64,000 nt of DNA, taken from Vreelandella andesensis (GTDB taxonomy: Bacteria; Pseudomonadota; Gammaproteobacteria; Pseudomonadales; Halomonadaceae). The notes beneath the pieces were generated by a model that was not told where the DNA came from, ran no database searches, and saw only the letters and a list, made by a program, of their open reading frames with translations. This document shows positions 9,188 through 18,424 of the stretch, in pieces. The DNA lies in the NCBI RefSeq assembly GCF_003989795.1, contig NZ_RZHG01000003.1, forward strand, positions 165,140-229,139, given 5' to 3'. Made by a program: the position numbers and the translations under genes. Positions within the stretch are counted from its first letter, which is position 1. Each line of letters starts with the position of its first letter.

Positions 9188-9754
9188 ATGACGCGACACC
9201 TGCCCAACGACGACGACATCAGTGCCTTTCGCCAAGCGCTGCAGGCAGCAGGCGTGCGCCGTATTGCCAGCAATCAAGCCAACCCCGGCAAGCTTAAGCG
9301 AAACGATATTGATGCCCTACAAGCACGGCGACAAGCGGCGATAGAAAGCAACGCGCTGCAAGCCAGCGGGCGCACGTCTGATGGCCGAGTTGAGGCGGTG
9401 CGCCCGTCAGAATATTTAGAATTTAGCGTGCCCGACCTGCCCTGGCGTACGTTTAGCCAGTTAAAGCGTGGTCAAACGGCGTGGCAGGCGGGGCTGGATT
9501 TACACGGCTATACCCTGGAAGAAGCCAGGATAGAGCTTGAGAGCTTTTTGCGTGATGCCGCCGCACAAGGCATGCGCTGCGTTCTAGTCGTACACGGCAA
9601 AGCCTGGGGCACCACATCAGACTTCCCTGTGCTCAAAAGCCACACTAACGCGTGGTTAAGAGAATGGCCCGGCGTCTTGGCGTTCTGCTCCGCTACCGAT
9701 ATCGATGGCGGCACAGGCGCGGTATATATTCTGTTGCGCAAGCGTGGGCAGTAA
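9188..9754 (+). CDS. smrB: Smr-domain endonuclease, SmrB-like
   Basis: 188 residues with a C-terminal Smr domain: LDLHGYTLEEARIELESFL (the LDLHG motif) and VLVVHGKAWG. E. coli SmrB cuts mRNA at collided ribosomes, and its gene is divergent from prmB-aroC, as here. The symbol rests on this gene order; the close relative SmrA (YdaL) cannot be excluded from sequence alone. The N-terminal 80 residues are charged and low in order. Confidence 0.8.
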   Translation: MTRHLPNDDDISAFRQALQAAGVRRIASNQANPGKLKRNDIDALQARRQAAIESNALQASGRTSDGRVEAVRPSEYLEFSVPDLPWRTFSQLKRGQTAWQAGLDLHGYTLEEARIELESFLRDAAAQGMRCVLVVHGKAWGTTSDFPVLKSHTNAWLREWPGVLAFCSATDIDGGTGAVYILLRKRGQ

Positions 9755-9772
9755 GCGGTCTCTTCGCTAAGG

Positions 9773-10840
9773 CTACTCGGAGGCATCCGAGACAATAAGG
9801 CCAGGCATTCGTCGCTCCAGCGCTTCATCGGCTAAATGACGACCTAGGCGAATTAATTCTTTAGCGCGGTGAAACTCGTAAGTACTGCAGACCGTTTTGG
9901 GAATTTCGATCAATACATCCGGCGGATAGCCTGCGATTTTATACTTTGCGAGCGCCGCCTGAGTGATATCAAACGACTCTAGAATCATATCGAGCTTGCC
10001 CCACTCGCGCTTACCGTGCAGATCAACCGTCTCGTCAATGTCACTCTCTTCGCCATTACCTCCCCCAAGCCCATCCCACAGCCGCCGCGTAGTGGCGCGC
10101 ACATCGTCCATCCAACTGCCAATATTGGCATCGCGGTCGCGTTCTAACGCGGTGCGGCTGTCATTGCTGCCTTCGCTGGGTAACAGCTCCTCTAAGGTAA
10201 TCGGTTGCGGGCTGTGCGCTGTCACGTTAACCGCCACCACAAAATCTGCTTCGTGGGCGGCTAATATCGGCATTATCGGCAGCGGGTTCAGCAAGCCGCC
10301 ATCAACGAGCACCTGACCACCAACATGTACCGGTGTAATCACCCCAGGGACGGCAATAGAGGCACGGATTGCTTGGAGCAAAGGACCATTTTGAAACCAC
10401 ACTTCACGCTGACGAACCAGATCCGTCGCGACAGTCGTTACGGGAATAGGCAGATCTTCGATTAACCTATCGCCGACCAACTCTTCTAGTTTGTTCATAA
10501 CTTTATTCGCCCGCATGGCACCCATTGGGCTCCAGGTCACATCGACCAGCTTAAGCACATCTAAATAATCCAGGTTACAAACCCACTCACGGTACTCGGG
10601 CAGCTTTCCAGCGGCATAAATACCTGCAATTAGCGCGCCCATGGAACAACCAGCAATAGAGATTATTTCGAAGCCGCGTGCTTCCAGCGCTTCAATAACA
10701 CCGATATGAGCGTAACCTCTGGCTCCACCACTACCCAATACCAGGGCGACATTATTACCGCCATTTATGCGGCTGCTTGCCACAGGTTTTTCCGTAACAT
10801 GCGCTACTTTCTTCATCGCCATCTTCCTAACGCTGGTCAC
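9773..10840 (-). CDS. Patatin-like phospholipase (RssA-like)
   Basis: 355 residues. Patatin signatures: the oxyanion loop GSGGARGYAHIG, the nucleophile elbow GCSMG and the DGG dyad (LVDGGLLNPLP). A bacterial RssA/NTE-type lipid acyl hydrolase is likely. The family part covers about residues 28-240; the acidic stretch around 225-260 (GEESDIDETVDL) is extra. It starts 10 bases after the stop of the upstream hydrolase gene, so the two form an operon. The start could also be internal (MAMKKV). Confidence 0.87.
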   Translation of the reverse strand: MTSVRKMAMKKVAHVTEKPVASSRINGGNNVALVLGSGGARGYAHIGVIEALEARGFEIISIAGCSMGALIAGIYAAGKLPEYREWVCNLDYLDVLKLVDVTWSPMGAMRANKVMNKLEELVGDRLIEDLPIPVTTVATDLVRQREVWFQNGPLLQAIRASIAVPGVITPVHVGGQVLVDGGLLNPLPIMPILAAHEADFVVAVNVTAHSPQPITLEELLPSEGSNDSRTALERDRDANIGSWMDDVRATTRRLWDGLGGGNGEESDIDETVDLHGKREWGKLDMILESFDITQAALAKYKIAGYPPDVLIEIPKTVCSTYEFHRAKELIRLGRHLADEALERRMPGLIVSDASE

Positions 10841-10850
10841 CAGATACCCG

Positions 10851-11729
10851 CTATGCTTGCTGACTAATTATGCCTGCCACGTGATGAACGGCCTGGGGAT
10901 CAAGATGCAAATGATGACCGCCCGCTAACACTTGGCGCGTTAACCGTGGCACCGCTTGGCGCGCTTTTTCCGCCCAGTCCCGCGCACCAAGAATCCCTCG
11001 CTCTCCTTCTATCAATAGCACCGGAGCCTGAATCTCCGCCAGTAATGCCAGCACTTGCTGGGGCGTAAAGCGCACCAAGGAAGGCTTTAATAAACGGCTA
11101 TCGGTGCGCATTTGCACGTGCCCATCGGCAGTAGCCTGGGTGTTTCGTTCGACAAGTGGCGTTGCAGTAATGCTGTCTAGCGGTGTGACTCCTCCTGCTA
11201 CCCGGGCGGCGACCGCACTCTCAACATCTGGGTAGCGAGGTGGGCGGGAAAGCGGCCGTCGATGGGCGATAAGTCCTTTTCGCAACTGACTGGCGGTTTC
11301 TTCTAAAGGCGTATTAAGCGCCCCCAAGCCGTCTAACAAGATCAGCTTTTCTACTCGTTCAGGCAGTGCCGACGCCACCAGGCAGGCCACTGCTGCTCCC
11401 ATCGAGTGAGCGAGCAGCGTCGCCTTTTCGATTTCCAGTGACGTCATGGTATCCAGCACATCGTGGGTATAGTCCCATAGCGCGTAGTCGCTTCCAGCAG
11501 GCGCATGGGCCGAATGCCCGTGACCGCGAAAGTCGATCGCAACAATGCGAATATCCAGCGCTTTCACTAGCAACGGTGCCAGCCGGGTGAAACTTGCCGC
11601 ATTGTCTAACCAACCATGCAGCGCCACCCAGGTAGGCGCAGTGCTACGCCCCCAGCTAAGCGCCGCCAGCCGCCCTTTAGCCAGGGAAAGCGACTGCGCA
11701 GCGGTACCGATGTGGGTCGATTCATTCAT
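10851..11729 (-). CDS. Alpha/beta-hydrolase fold protein
   Basis: 292 residues. It has a HG oxyanion segment (WVALHGWLDNAASF), the nucleophile elbow AHSMGA, an acid after LLIEGERGI and the catalytic His in GGHHLHLD. The fold is an esterase/lipase-like hydrolase; the substrate is unknown. It is first in a probable two-gene operon with the patatin. The gene closest in type is the MEST-like hydrolase of gammaproteobacteria. Confidence 0.87.
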   Translation of the reverse strand: MNESTHIGTAAQSLSLAKGRLAALSWGRSTAPTWVALHGWLDNAASFTRLAPLLVKALDIRIVAIDFRGHGHSAHAPAGSDYALWDYTHDVLDTMTSLEIEKATLLAHSMGAAVACLVASALPERVEKLILLDGLGALNTPLEETASQLRKGLIAHRRPLSRPPRYPDVESAVAARVAGGVTPLDSITATPLVERNTQATADGHVQMRTDSRLLKPSLVRFTPQQVLALLAEIQAPVLLIEGERGILGARDWAEKARQAVPRLTRQVLAGGHHLHLDPQAVHHVAGIISQQA

Positions 11730-11901
11730 AAACAGGATCTCTTTAAAGCCGGATAACCGAGCAATGTCATACTCGTCAGATGACGCTCTACGGCGTAAAC
11801 GTTACCATGCTAAGCGCAGCGCATCTGCCGCTTTTATGCGGATATCGTTCGCTTGCTACTACTGTCTCGTATTGCTCTTAACGATGATAACCAACAGGAA
11901 A

Positions 11902-12000
11902 ATGGCTATGAAACCACGTCGTGACACCCGCGCTCGCAATCTTGTGTTCTTAATTACCGTGATAAGTGCTTTGGTGGTTGGCTTGTGGCTTGCCCGCTGA
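11902..12000 (+). CDS. Possible 32-residue single-span membrane protein
   Basis: Starts at ATG 11902 with ACAGGAAA directly upstream; an ATG at 11908 is also possible. The protein has a basic head (MKPRRDTRARN) followed by one hydrophobic span (LVFLITVISALVVGLWLA), giving an N-in topology by the positive-inside rule. It lies in the otherwise empty gap before the umuDC operator. A real gene is plausible but unproven. Confidence 0.4.
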   Translation: MAMKPRRDTRARNLVFLITVISALVVGLWLAR

Positions 12001-12077
12001 GCCAATAGCGTTACAAGCTTCCAGCCTTAGGTGGCGCTTGCAATTTTTCCTTCATGAATAAATACTGTCTATAAGTA

Positions 12078-12093
12078 CTGTTTATACATACAG
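12078..12093 (+). promoter_or_regulatory. LexA (SOS) box 1 upstream of umuD
   Basis: CTGTTTATACATACAG is a perfect CTGT-N8-ACAG palindrome with an AT-rich core, as in gammaproteobacterial LexA sites. It lies about 90-105 bp before the umuD start. Confidence 0.85.
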
Positions 12094-12129
12094 CTAATAA
12101 GAACAGTCCATAAGAACTGTCTATAAAAA

Positions 12130-12145
12130 CTGTCTATAAAAACAG
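12130..12145 (+). promoter_or_regulatory. LexA (SOS) box 2 upstream of umuD
   Basis: CTGTCTATAAAAACAG is a second perfect CTGT-N8-ACAG match, 52 bp after the first (about five helical turns). Two sites suggest cooperative, tight repression of umuDC. Confidence 0.85.
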
Positions 12146-12182
12146 TCTATAAACACCCTATTTATTCATGAGGATGCCGACG

Positions 12183-12701
12183 ATGCCGTCTCAACCCGCC
12201 TATTTTGCAACGACCATACCTGCTACAACCATACCTGCTACAACCATGTCTGCTACAACCATGTCTGCTACAACCATGGCTGCGACAGCCTTGCCGTTAA
12301 CATCTCAGCCGCTGCCCTTTCCATCGCTATATGGCCGTGCGGGGTTTAGCGGCTTTCCTTCACCCGCTCAAGATTACGAACCACGCACGTTAGATCTCAA
12401 TGAGCGGCTGATTAAACATCCCACCCACACGTTCTACCTCACAGCCACAGGTGACAGTATGGAAGGCTGGGGGATATTCGAAGGCGATTTGTTAGTGGTT
12501 GATCGCAGCATACCGCCGCGATTAGGACATATTTTGGTCGCCATGGTTGACGAAGAAGTGCTGATAAAGCGTTATGCGCTCTATCAAGGCACACCACACC
12601 TTTGTTCGGCACACCCCCATTACCCACCGCTCCCTCTAGAAGAAACAAATTGCCAGCTATGGGGCGTGGTACGCGCCGTGGTGCACGAGTATTTGCCATG
12701 A
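12183..12701 (+). CDS. umuD: UmuD-like DNA polymerase V subunit (LexA-fold autoprotease)
   Basis: 172 residues. After an odd repeat-rich N-terminus comes the UmuD core: GFPSPAQDYEPRTLDLNERL, the catalytic Ser in ATGDSM and the Lys in VLIKRY. The RAGF segment fits the self-cleavage site, with Ala-Gly in place of the E. coli Cys-Gly. With RecA filament help it would cleave itself and join UmuC in Pol V. In-frame ATGs exist at 12168, 12174, 12183 and inside the repeats; I chose 12183 because TGAGG lies about 8 bases upstream. It overlaps umuC as ATGA. The extra N-terminal 45 residues or so may not be translated. Confidence 0.88.
   Translation: MPSQPAYFATTIPATTIPATTMSATTMSATTMAATALPLTSQPLPFPSLYGRAGFSGFPSPAQDYEPRTLDLNERLIKHPTHTFYLTATGDSMEGWGIFEGDLLVVDRSIPPRLGHILVAMVDEEVLIKRYALYQGTPHLCSAHPHYPPLPLEETNCQLWGVVRAVVHEYLP
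12210..12284 (+). repeat. Five 15-bp tandem repeats in the umuD 5' region
   Basis: Five units of the type ACAACCATACCTGCT / ACAACCATGTCTGCT code for PATTI/SATTM pentapeptides. Three of the units carry an ATG, creating a series of possible starts. Copy number could change by slippage. Confidence 0.9.
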
Positions 12702-14044
12702 TCGGCCTTGTTGATGTCAATAACTTCTATGTTTCCTGCGAGCGTGTTTTTAACCCTGCGCTTGAAGGCAAACCTATTGGCGTTATGTCTAATAATGATG
12801 GCTGTGTGATTGCTCGTTCAGCTGAAATGAAAGCGATGGAAATCCCCATGGGCACCCCCTCCTTCCAACTGGAAGGCCTGCGCCGACGTGGAGAAATCCA
12901 CCTGTTATCTTCTAACTATGAGCTGTATGGCGATATGTCTGCACGGCTTGCCCAGCTACTTCGGGATTCCTGTCCAGAGGTCGCGCCATACTCTATTGAT
13001 GAAATGTTTATCTACCTGGATGGCTTCAACGACGCCCAATGCCAAACCCTTGGGGAAGTTTTGCGCCGGCGTATTCGCCGCTATTTAGGGCTGCCCGTTT
13101 GCGTGGGGCTTGCCCCCACTCATACACTTGCCAAGCTTGCTAATCACGCCGCTAAAAAGCAGTCACACTATCAAGGGGTCTGCCTACTCACCGCCAACAG
13201 CCCTACCACTGCCGCACTGCTGAAACAGCTGCCGGTAAGTGATGTATGGGGCGTCGGCAGACGCATCGCCGAACGGCTCGCGGTGAGCGGTATTCACACT
13301 GCATGGGAGTTACGAGCGTGCGACCCGAAGCAGTTGCGGAAGCGATTTTCCGTGGTACTCGCGCGTACAGCGCTTGAGCTAGGTGGCACGCCCTGCCTAG
13401 AAATGAATGCGCTAGAACAGCCACGTCAACGCATCATGACGTCGCGCTCGTTTGGTAAAGCAACCAGCCTAAAAGCGGACCTACACGCGGCACTGCGACG
13501 CCACGCCCAGCGTAGTGCCGAAAAACTGCGCCAGCAAAAAAGTCTTACTCGCGCCGTGCTGCTGTTTTTAACGACCAACCGCCATCGTAAAGACCAACCA
13601 CAACTTTCGCCCAGCGCAATGATTCCGCTAACGTCGCCAAGCGACGATACCCGTATTATTTTAGAGGCTGTCCGCGAAGGCCTTGAACAGATGTATCGGC
13701 CCGGTTTCAAGTTTGTGAAAGCCGGCGTCATGCTTTTGGACTTAGTGGATGCGCAGCAATATCAGCTTTCACTGTTACAGTCCTCCACCAAAGCACACCC
13801 TCACTTAATGAACACCATTGACACGATCAATAAGCGCATGGGGCAAGGCACGATTCGGTTTGGAATGACGGATGCGGAAGCGCCATGGCAGTTGCGCTGC
13901 GCGCACCGCTCAAACCGTTACACCACCTGTTGGGACGAGCTCATGGAAGCAGGCACTCACCCTGGCGCTATTGCGGCCGCCAGGGTGAAGCATGAACAAC
14001 AGCGGTTAGCGCGAGCGCAACACTGGGTACAGTCGCGGGTTTAA
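12698..14044 (+). CDS. umuC: UmuC, Y-family DNA polymerase V catalytic subunit
   Basis: 448 residues. The start overlaps umuD as ATGA. Y-family motifs: [13 protein letters not shown] (first catalytic Asp), SNNDGCVIARS, APYSIDEMFIYL (the SIDE motif), helix-hairpin-helix region WGVGRRIAERL, and little-finger domain RIMTSRSFG. It carries out error-prone translesion synthesis in the SOS response. Its 3' end overlaps the convergent NSS transporter gene by 39 bp. A second, different umuC is present in the island at 31-32 kb. Confidence 0.95.
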   Translation: MIGLVDVNNFYVSCERVFNPALEGKPIGVMSNNDGCVIARSAEMKAMEIPMGTPSFQLEGLRRRGEIHLLSSNYELYGDMSARLAQLLRDSCPEVAPYSIDEMFIYLDGFNDAQCQTLGEVLRRRIRRYLGLPVCVGLAPTHTLAKLANHAAKKQSHYQGVCLLTANSPTTAALLKQLPVSDVWGVGRRIAERLAVSGIHTAWELRACDPKQLRKRFSVVLARTALELGGTPCLEMNALEQPRQRIMTSRSFGKATSLKADLHAALRRHAQRSAEKLRQQKSLTRAVLLFLTTNRHRKDQPQLSPSAMIPLTSPSDDTRIILEAVREGLEQMYRPGFKFVKAGVMLLDLVDAQQYQLSLLQSSTKAHPHLMNTIDTINKRMGQGTIRFGMTDAEAPWQLRCAHRSNRYTTCWDELMEAGTHPGAIAAARVKHEQQRLARAQHWVQSRV

Positions 14045-15469
14045 CGCCTCTCCAACCAGCGCGAAAAACACTAAGACCGCCAGCAGTATCGGCCAGTGAA
14101 CAGCGAACGACACTGGGTAAAGGCCCAGTGCGTCGACAAAAATAACCAAAATGCCCAGCGGACTGACATAGCGCACCATGGTTAACCATAGTGCATAAGG
14201 CAACGGCGCAAGGCCCAGTTCATCGCGGAATGTCTCGCTTTTCAGCACAAACCCCGCCAGCAGTACCATGCCTAGGCCACCCAGTGGCATCATCCAACGA
14301 GAGGTCAAATAATCCAGCCAATCAAAGAAGTTTTTACCCGCCAGTGTCCAGTCAGCCCCCAGATTAAACGACAGCATCGCCAGCGTGCTGATTAGCCACA
14401 GCACAATACCCGTCGCCCAGGACGCTGATTTCCGAGTCATGCCTTTGTTATCGCATAACCACGAGACCGTGGCCTCCACCATCGAAATAGACGAGGTCAA
14501 CGCCGCCATTGAGAGCATTAAGAAAAACAGAATGCCAAATAGCGTGCCCATCGGCATCGCCTGGAAGGCCAACGGCAAGCTCATAAAGATGAGCCCAGGC
14601 CCTTCACCCGGGTCCATTCCGTTGGCAAAAATGACCGGGAAGATCGCCAAACCCGCCATCAGCGCGACCACCGTATCGGCCACCGCCACGCTTACCGTGG
14701 TGCGGCCAATCGAGGCACCTGTTGGCAGGTAACTGCCATAGGTAAGAATCGCCCCGGAGGCGAGCGACAACGTGAAAAAAGCATGGCCCAACGCCGCCAG
14801 CATGCCTTCACTAGAGAGACTTAATGCATTGAACGAGAATAAAAAGCTCACCGCCTCGCCAAACCCACCGGAAAACACCCCGAAGATAATCAGCAGAACG
14901 AGCATGAGCACCAACCCTGGCATCATCCAACTAACATTTTTCTCAATGCCCTCCTGAACACCTTTTCCCACAATCACCATCGTGAGTAGCGTCACCAAGG
15001 TGCTCCATCCGCCCAAAGTAAATGGGTTAGCGTTATTGGCGGCAAACACCACTGCCATGTCGTCAACGCTGGTGCCAGCCAACCCACCGGTCAGCATTTT
15101 CCATAAATATGAGAACGACCAGCCCGCTACCACGACATAAAACGACAAAATCATAAAGCCGCAGAGCATGGCCAACCAGCCAATTAGCGACCAGGCAGAA
15201 GAGCGGCCAGACTCATTGACGACGCGGCGTATCGCATCAATGGGGCTACCACGACCACGGCGACCAAAGGCGATCTCGGTCATCATTACTGGCACGCCGA
15301 CGGCAAAAATGCACGCTAGATAGACCAGCACGAAAGCCCCGCCGCCATACTCCCCGGTGATGTAGGGAAATTTCCAAATATTGCCAAGCCCCACCGCCGA
15401 ACCGGTGGCTGCCAACACAAATCCCCAGCGGCCCAGCCACTGAATGCGAGGTTGCCCAGAAGACGCCAT
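14006..15469 (-). CDS. Sodium-dependent transporter, NSS (SNF) family
   Basis: 487 residues, 11-12 membrane spans. The N-terminal NSS signature is complete: WGFVLAATGSAVGLGNIWKF followed by PYITGEYGGGAFVLVYL, the sodium-site region of span 1. The family (LeuT-like, bacterial YocR/YhdH) takes up amino acids or related solutes with Na+; the substrate cannot be read. It ends inside the last codons of umuC on the other strand (14006-14044), an antisense overlap. No operon partner. Confidence 0.9.
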   Translation of the reverse strand: MASSGQPRIQWLGRWGFVLAATGSAVGLGNIWKFPYITGEYGGGAFVLVYLACIFAVGVPVMMTEIAFGRRGRGSPIDAIRRVVNESGRSSAWSLIGWLAMLCGFMILSFYVVVAGWSFSYLWKMLTGGLAGTSVDDMAVVFAANNANPFTLGGWSTLVTLLTMVIVGKGVQEGIEKNVSWMMPGLVLMLVLLIIFGVFSGGFGEAVSFLFSFNALSLSSEGMLAALGHAFFTLSLASGAILTYGSYLPTGASIGRTTVSVAVADTVVALMAGLAIFPVIFANGMDPGEGPGLIFMSLPLAFQAMPMGTLFGILFFLMLSMAALTSSISMVEATVSWLCDNKGMTRKSASWATGIVLWLISTLAMLSFNLGADWTLAGKNFFDWLDYLTSRWMMPLGGLGMVLLAGFVLKSETFRDELGLAPLPYALWLTMVRYVSPLGILVIFVDALGLYPVSFAVHWPILLAVLVFFALVGEALNPRLYPVLRSR

Positions 15470-15556
15470 GACCTTCTACCTTGTCAGAAAAAAGCGCCTA
15501 TCCTAGAGGATTTTATAACTAAAACCCAAAATTCTTACTGGCACCACTTTGCTGGC

Positions 15557-15596
15557 ACCACCTTCTTAGTAACACCACCTTCTTAGTAACACCACC
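15557..15596. repeat. Two 17-bp tandem repeats
   Basis: ACCACCTTCTTAGTAAC occurs twice in a row, followed by a further ACCACC, in the 147-bp gap between the NSS and MFS genes. No function is apparent. Confidence 0.8.
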
Positions 15597-15616
15597 GCTC
15601 TACCACCACGTAGACA

Positions 15617-16840
15617 TCAAGCCACCTTCAACGCTTTGGCCTGTGCATCTAACCGCTGAGCGGTTTGGTCGATCTGCCGCAACCAGATTAATAACAGCGC
15701 TCCTAAGGTAACAAAACCACCGGCCAGCCATAGCCCCAGGTAATAATTGCCGAAAGACTCCGCCAACATACCCGTTAACGCTGGGGCAATAATTTGAGCA
15801 GTGCCATAAGCCAGCGTCATTCGTCCCATTAATCGGGCGGGGCTAGCCGGATACAACCTGCCCGCCATCGTAAGCACCAAACACACACAGCCCAAGAAGG
15901 TGCCACCATAAAGCACCGCACTTAATAACACGCCAGCCAAGCTTGACGTGATCGCAGGCAATACAATGCCCACCGCCTGAATAAGCATGGCCACAATCAG
16001 CGCGCCTAAATAACCGATACGCCGAGCCACTAAGTCCCACAGCATCACCGCAGGCGCCGCGGCCAACCCCACCAATGCAAACACCCAATTGCCTGCGCCA
16101 GCCAAAAGCGGCTCACGTTCAACAATCGCCACAATAAACGTCGCACTAATCACATAGCCGTAACCGGCACAAAAATAGGCTGGCAACATCAACCGCATAA
16201 AGGTACGGCTGGGCGGTCTGGCCGGTTCAACATGGTGAGCAGTATCGCCAAGCCGGGGTTTTACAGGGCGTGGCAACCATCGCCAGGCAGGCACTAACAA
16301 CACAACACCCAACGCACTAAAGCCCCACCACTGGGCCTGCCAGTTAAGCGAAAATGCCAGCATTATCTCAACCGCCAACGCCGCCACCACAATGCCAATG
16401 CCCACACCCGCAAAATGAATGCCTAACTCACCCCGCTGACGATGTTGAATCAGCCAATGCAGAATCAGCCCCGACGCCAGCAGCATGGAACCGCTACTCG
16501 ACAGCCCTGCAATAAAGCGCAGCCCTGCCCAGAGCCAAAAGTGTTCCGTTAGGGCCATACCTGCTGTGCTCAGCACCGCCAGTAGCAAACCAATCCTAAA
16601 CAGCGTGTCTTTGAGATACACCGTTCGAATTGACGCCGCCAGTACCGCACCTAGCATATACCCCGCATAGTTGAGCGCTGCCAGCCAACCGCCATTGGCA
16701 TCGTTAAGCCAACTCTGCTGCTGCATCATCGGCAGTAACGGGGTATAAGCAAAGCGCGCAACACCAATGCATAGGATTTGGCTAAAAACACCAGCCAACA
16801 ATACTTTAAAGCGCTGAGATTGAAGACTAGCAGTGGTCAT
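15617..16840 (-). CDS. YbfB/YjiJ-type MFS transporter
   Basis: About 407 residues with 12 membrane spans. The N-terminal motif GVARFAYTPLLPMMQQ and AALNYAGYMLGA are typical of the YbfB/YjiJ group of major facilitator proteins. The substrate is unknown. ATG at 16840 has GAGGAA 6 bases upstream; the longer form from a GTG at 16846 is less likely. It is a single gene, divergent from the M42 peptidase gene across a 186-bp gap. Confidence 0.87.
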   Translation of the reverse strand: MTTASLQSQRFKVLLAGVFSQILCIGVARFAYTPLLPMMQQQSWLNDANGGWLAALNYAGYMLGAVLAASIRTVYLKDTLFRIGLLLAVLSTAGMALTEHFWLWAGLRFIAGLSSSGSMLLASGLILHWLIQHRQRGELGIHFAGVGIGIVVAALAVEIMLAFSLNWQAQWWGFSALGVVLLVPAWRWLPRPVKPRLGDTAHHVEPARPPSRTFMRLMLPAYFCAGYGYVISATFIVAIVEREPLLAGAGNWVFALVGLAAAPAVMLWDLVARRIGYLGALIVAMLIQAVGIVLPAITSSLAGVLLSAVLYGGTFLGCVCLVLTMAGRLYPASPARLMGRMTLAYGTAQIIAPALTGMLAESFGNYYLGLWLAGGFVTLGALLLIWLRQIDQTAQRLDAQAKALKVA

Positions 16841-17026
16841 AAACACTTCCTCGTCAAGGCGCTGCCGTTTGTATCGCCAGAATTTTTATATTCATTTTTA
16901 ATGAATTAATCATACGCGGATAAGTCCACGGCACCATCGCCCAAACGTGGTAGGTACAATCAGCGCATCTGCATCAAGAATCTGGCAGACTAGATAGCGA
17001 TAAACACCCAACGGAGAGTGCTTAAC

Positions 17027-18367
17027 ATGAGCAACAGCGCCAAACCCTGGACGCAGCCAATGCCCGACGCGCAGTTCAACATAATGCGCGACATTCTTGC
17101 CGCCCCGAGTCCCGTAGGCCTAGAAGGTGCCATGACCTACGGCGTACTGAAACCCTACTTTGACAGCTTCGCGCCAAGTGACTGGCATCTGCATCAATTT
17201 AAAGGCAACGCTGGTGTAGTACTGGACACCCACCCTGGCCGCGATGACATGTTTAAAGTGATGATCATCGGCCATGCGGACAAAATCCGCATGCAGGTTC
17301 GCTCGATTGGCGAAGACGGCAAAATCTGGATCAACACCGACTCCTTCTTGCCTACCGTGCTTATCGGCCATGAAGTGAAGCTGTTCAGCGAAGACCCAGA
17401 CGCCTCTGGCAGCTACCGCTGCATTCAAGGCGGCACGGTAGAAGCCCTTGGCGCTATTCACTTTTCTGACCCGGCGCAGCGCGATGGCAGCAAAGGCATC
17501 AAAAAAGAGCAGATCTACCTGGACCTACAGATCCACGGCGAAAACAAAAAGCAGCAGGTGCTGAATCTGGGCGTTCGCCCAGGCGATTCAATTATCTTCG
17601 ACCGTCCTATTCGCCCTGGCTTTAGCCCAAACACCTTCTACGGCGCTTACCTGGATAACGGCTTGGGCTGCTTTGTCACCGCAGAAGTAGCAAAGCTAAT
17701 CGCTGAAGCTGGCGGCACCAAAAAAGTACGCGTGCTATTTGCCATTGCCAGCTACGAAGAAATTGGCCGTTTTGGCAGCCGCGTATTAGCTGGCGAACTA
17801 AAGCCAGACGCATTGATTGGTGTCGACGTTAACCACGACTACGTGGCCGCCCCCGGCATTGGCGACAAGCGAATGCAGTCGCTAGAAATGGGCAAAGGTT
17901 TCACCATGGCGGTAGGCTCTATTGCCAGCGAACAACTTAACCGCATTATCGCCAGCGCCGCTAAAAAGCAGGATATTCCCCTGCAACGGGATATTGTCGG
18001 CGTGGATACTGGCACTGACGGCATGGCAGGCGTGCTAGCGTCTATCGACAGCGCAGCCACGTCGATCGGCTTTCCGATTCGCAACATGCACACCATTTCC
18101 GAAACCGGCAATACTCAGGATGTGCTAGCGGCAATTCACGCGCTAACCCACACGTTGAAAGCACTCGACGCCCTGCCTGACCTTCAGCGGGAATTCCTAG
18201 ACAACCACCCGCGGCTTGACCAAGCCAGTCCGCTTAGCCACCAAGGCAGCGACAAGCCTGATGGCGATACCTCTGATAGCGACAAGCCTGATAGCGACAA
18301 GCCTGATAATGCTCCTGCTAATGACAAAGACAAAAAAGCTGCAAAGCCAAAAAAAGCGAAGAAATAG
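17027..18367 (+). CDS. M42-family metallo-aminopeptidase
   Basis: 446 residues, ATG with GGAGAG upstream. The metal ligands of M42 peptidases are visible: H in IIGHADKIRM, D in GAYLDNGLG, E-E in SYEEIGRFGS, D in GVDVNHD and H in NMHTISETG. It is a cytosolic dinuclear-metal aminopeptidase (FrvX/YsdC type). The last 50 residues or so are an added acidic repeat (SDKPDSDKPD) ending in a Lys-rich tail (KDKKAAKPKKAKK), which the core family lacks. A strong terminator follows. Confidence 0.88.
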   Translation: MSNSAKPWTQPMPDAQFNIMRDILAAPSPVGLEGAMTYGVLKPYFDSFAPSDWHLHQFKGNAGVVLDTHPGRDDMFKVMIIGHADKIRMQVRSIGEDGKIWINTDSFLPTVLIGHEVKLFSEDPDASGSYRCIQGGTVEALGAIHFSDPAQRDGSKGIKKEQIYLDLQIHGENKKQQVLNLGVRPGDSIIFDRPIRPGFSPNTFYGAYLDNGLGCFVTAEVAKLIAEAGGTKKVRVLFAIASYEEIGRFGSRVLAGELKPDALIGVDVNHDYVAAPGIGDKRMQSLEMGKGFTMAVGSIASEQLNRIIASAAKKQDIPLQRDIVGVDTGTDGMAGVLASIDSAATSIGFPIRNMHTISETGNTQDVLAAIHALTHTLKALDALPDLQREFLDNHPRLDQASPLSHQGSDKPDGDTSDSDKPDSDKPDNAPANDKDKKAAKPKKAKK

Positions 18368-18386
18368 CATAACGAAGAACTAGTGT

Positions 18387-18424
18387 AATAACCCCCCGGC
18401 CAGTGCACTGGCCGGGGGATTATT
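18387..18424 (+). terminator. Terminator after the M42 peptidase
   Basis: The 26-bp perfect palindrome at 18393-18418 (CCCCCGGCCAGTG and its inverse) is flanked by AATAA on the left and TTATT on the right. The hairpin is very strong. The T-run is short. Confidence 0.75.

Larger units (their letters stand above)
12052..12171. repeat. Inverted repeat enclosing the umuDC operator region
   Basis: A 13-bp arm TCATGAATAAATA (12052-12064) has its perfect inverse TATTTATTCATGA at 12159-12171. The 94 bp between them hold both SOS boxes and several direct copies of ACTGTCTATAA. The right arm covers the first possible ATG (12168). Confidence 0.7.

Noticed and set aside
15557..15596. 17-bp repeats as a riboswitch or operator for the MFS gene
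   Set aside because: They lie after both neighbouring genes' relevant ends (downstream of the MFS stop) and have no symmetry.
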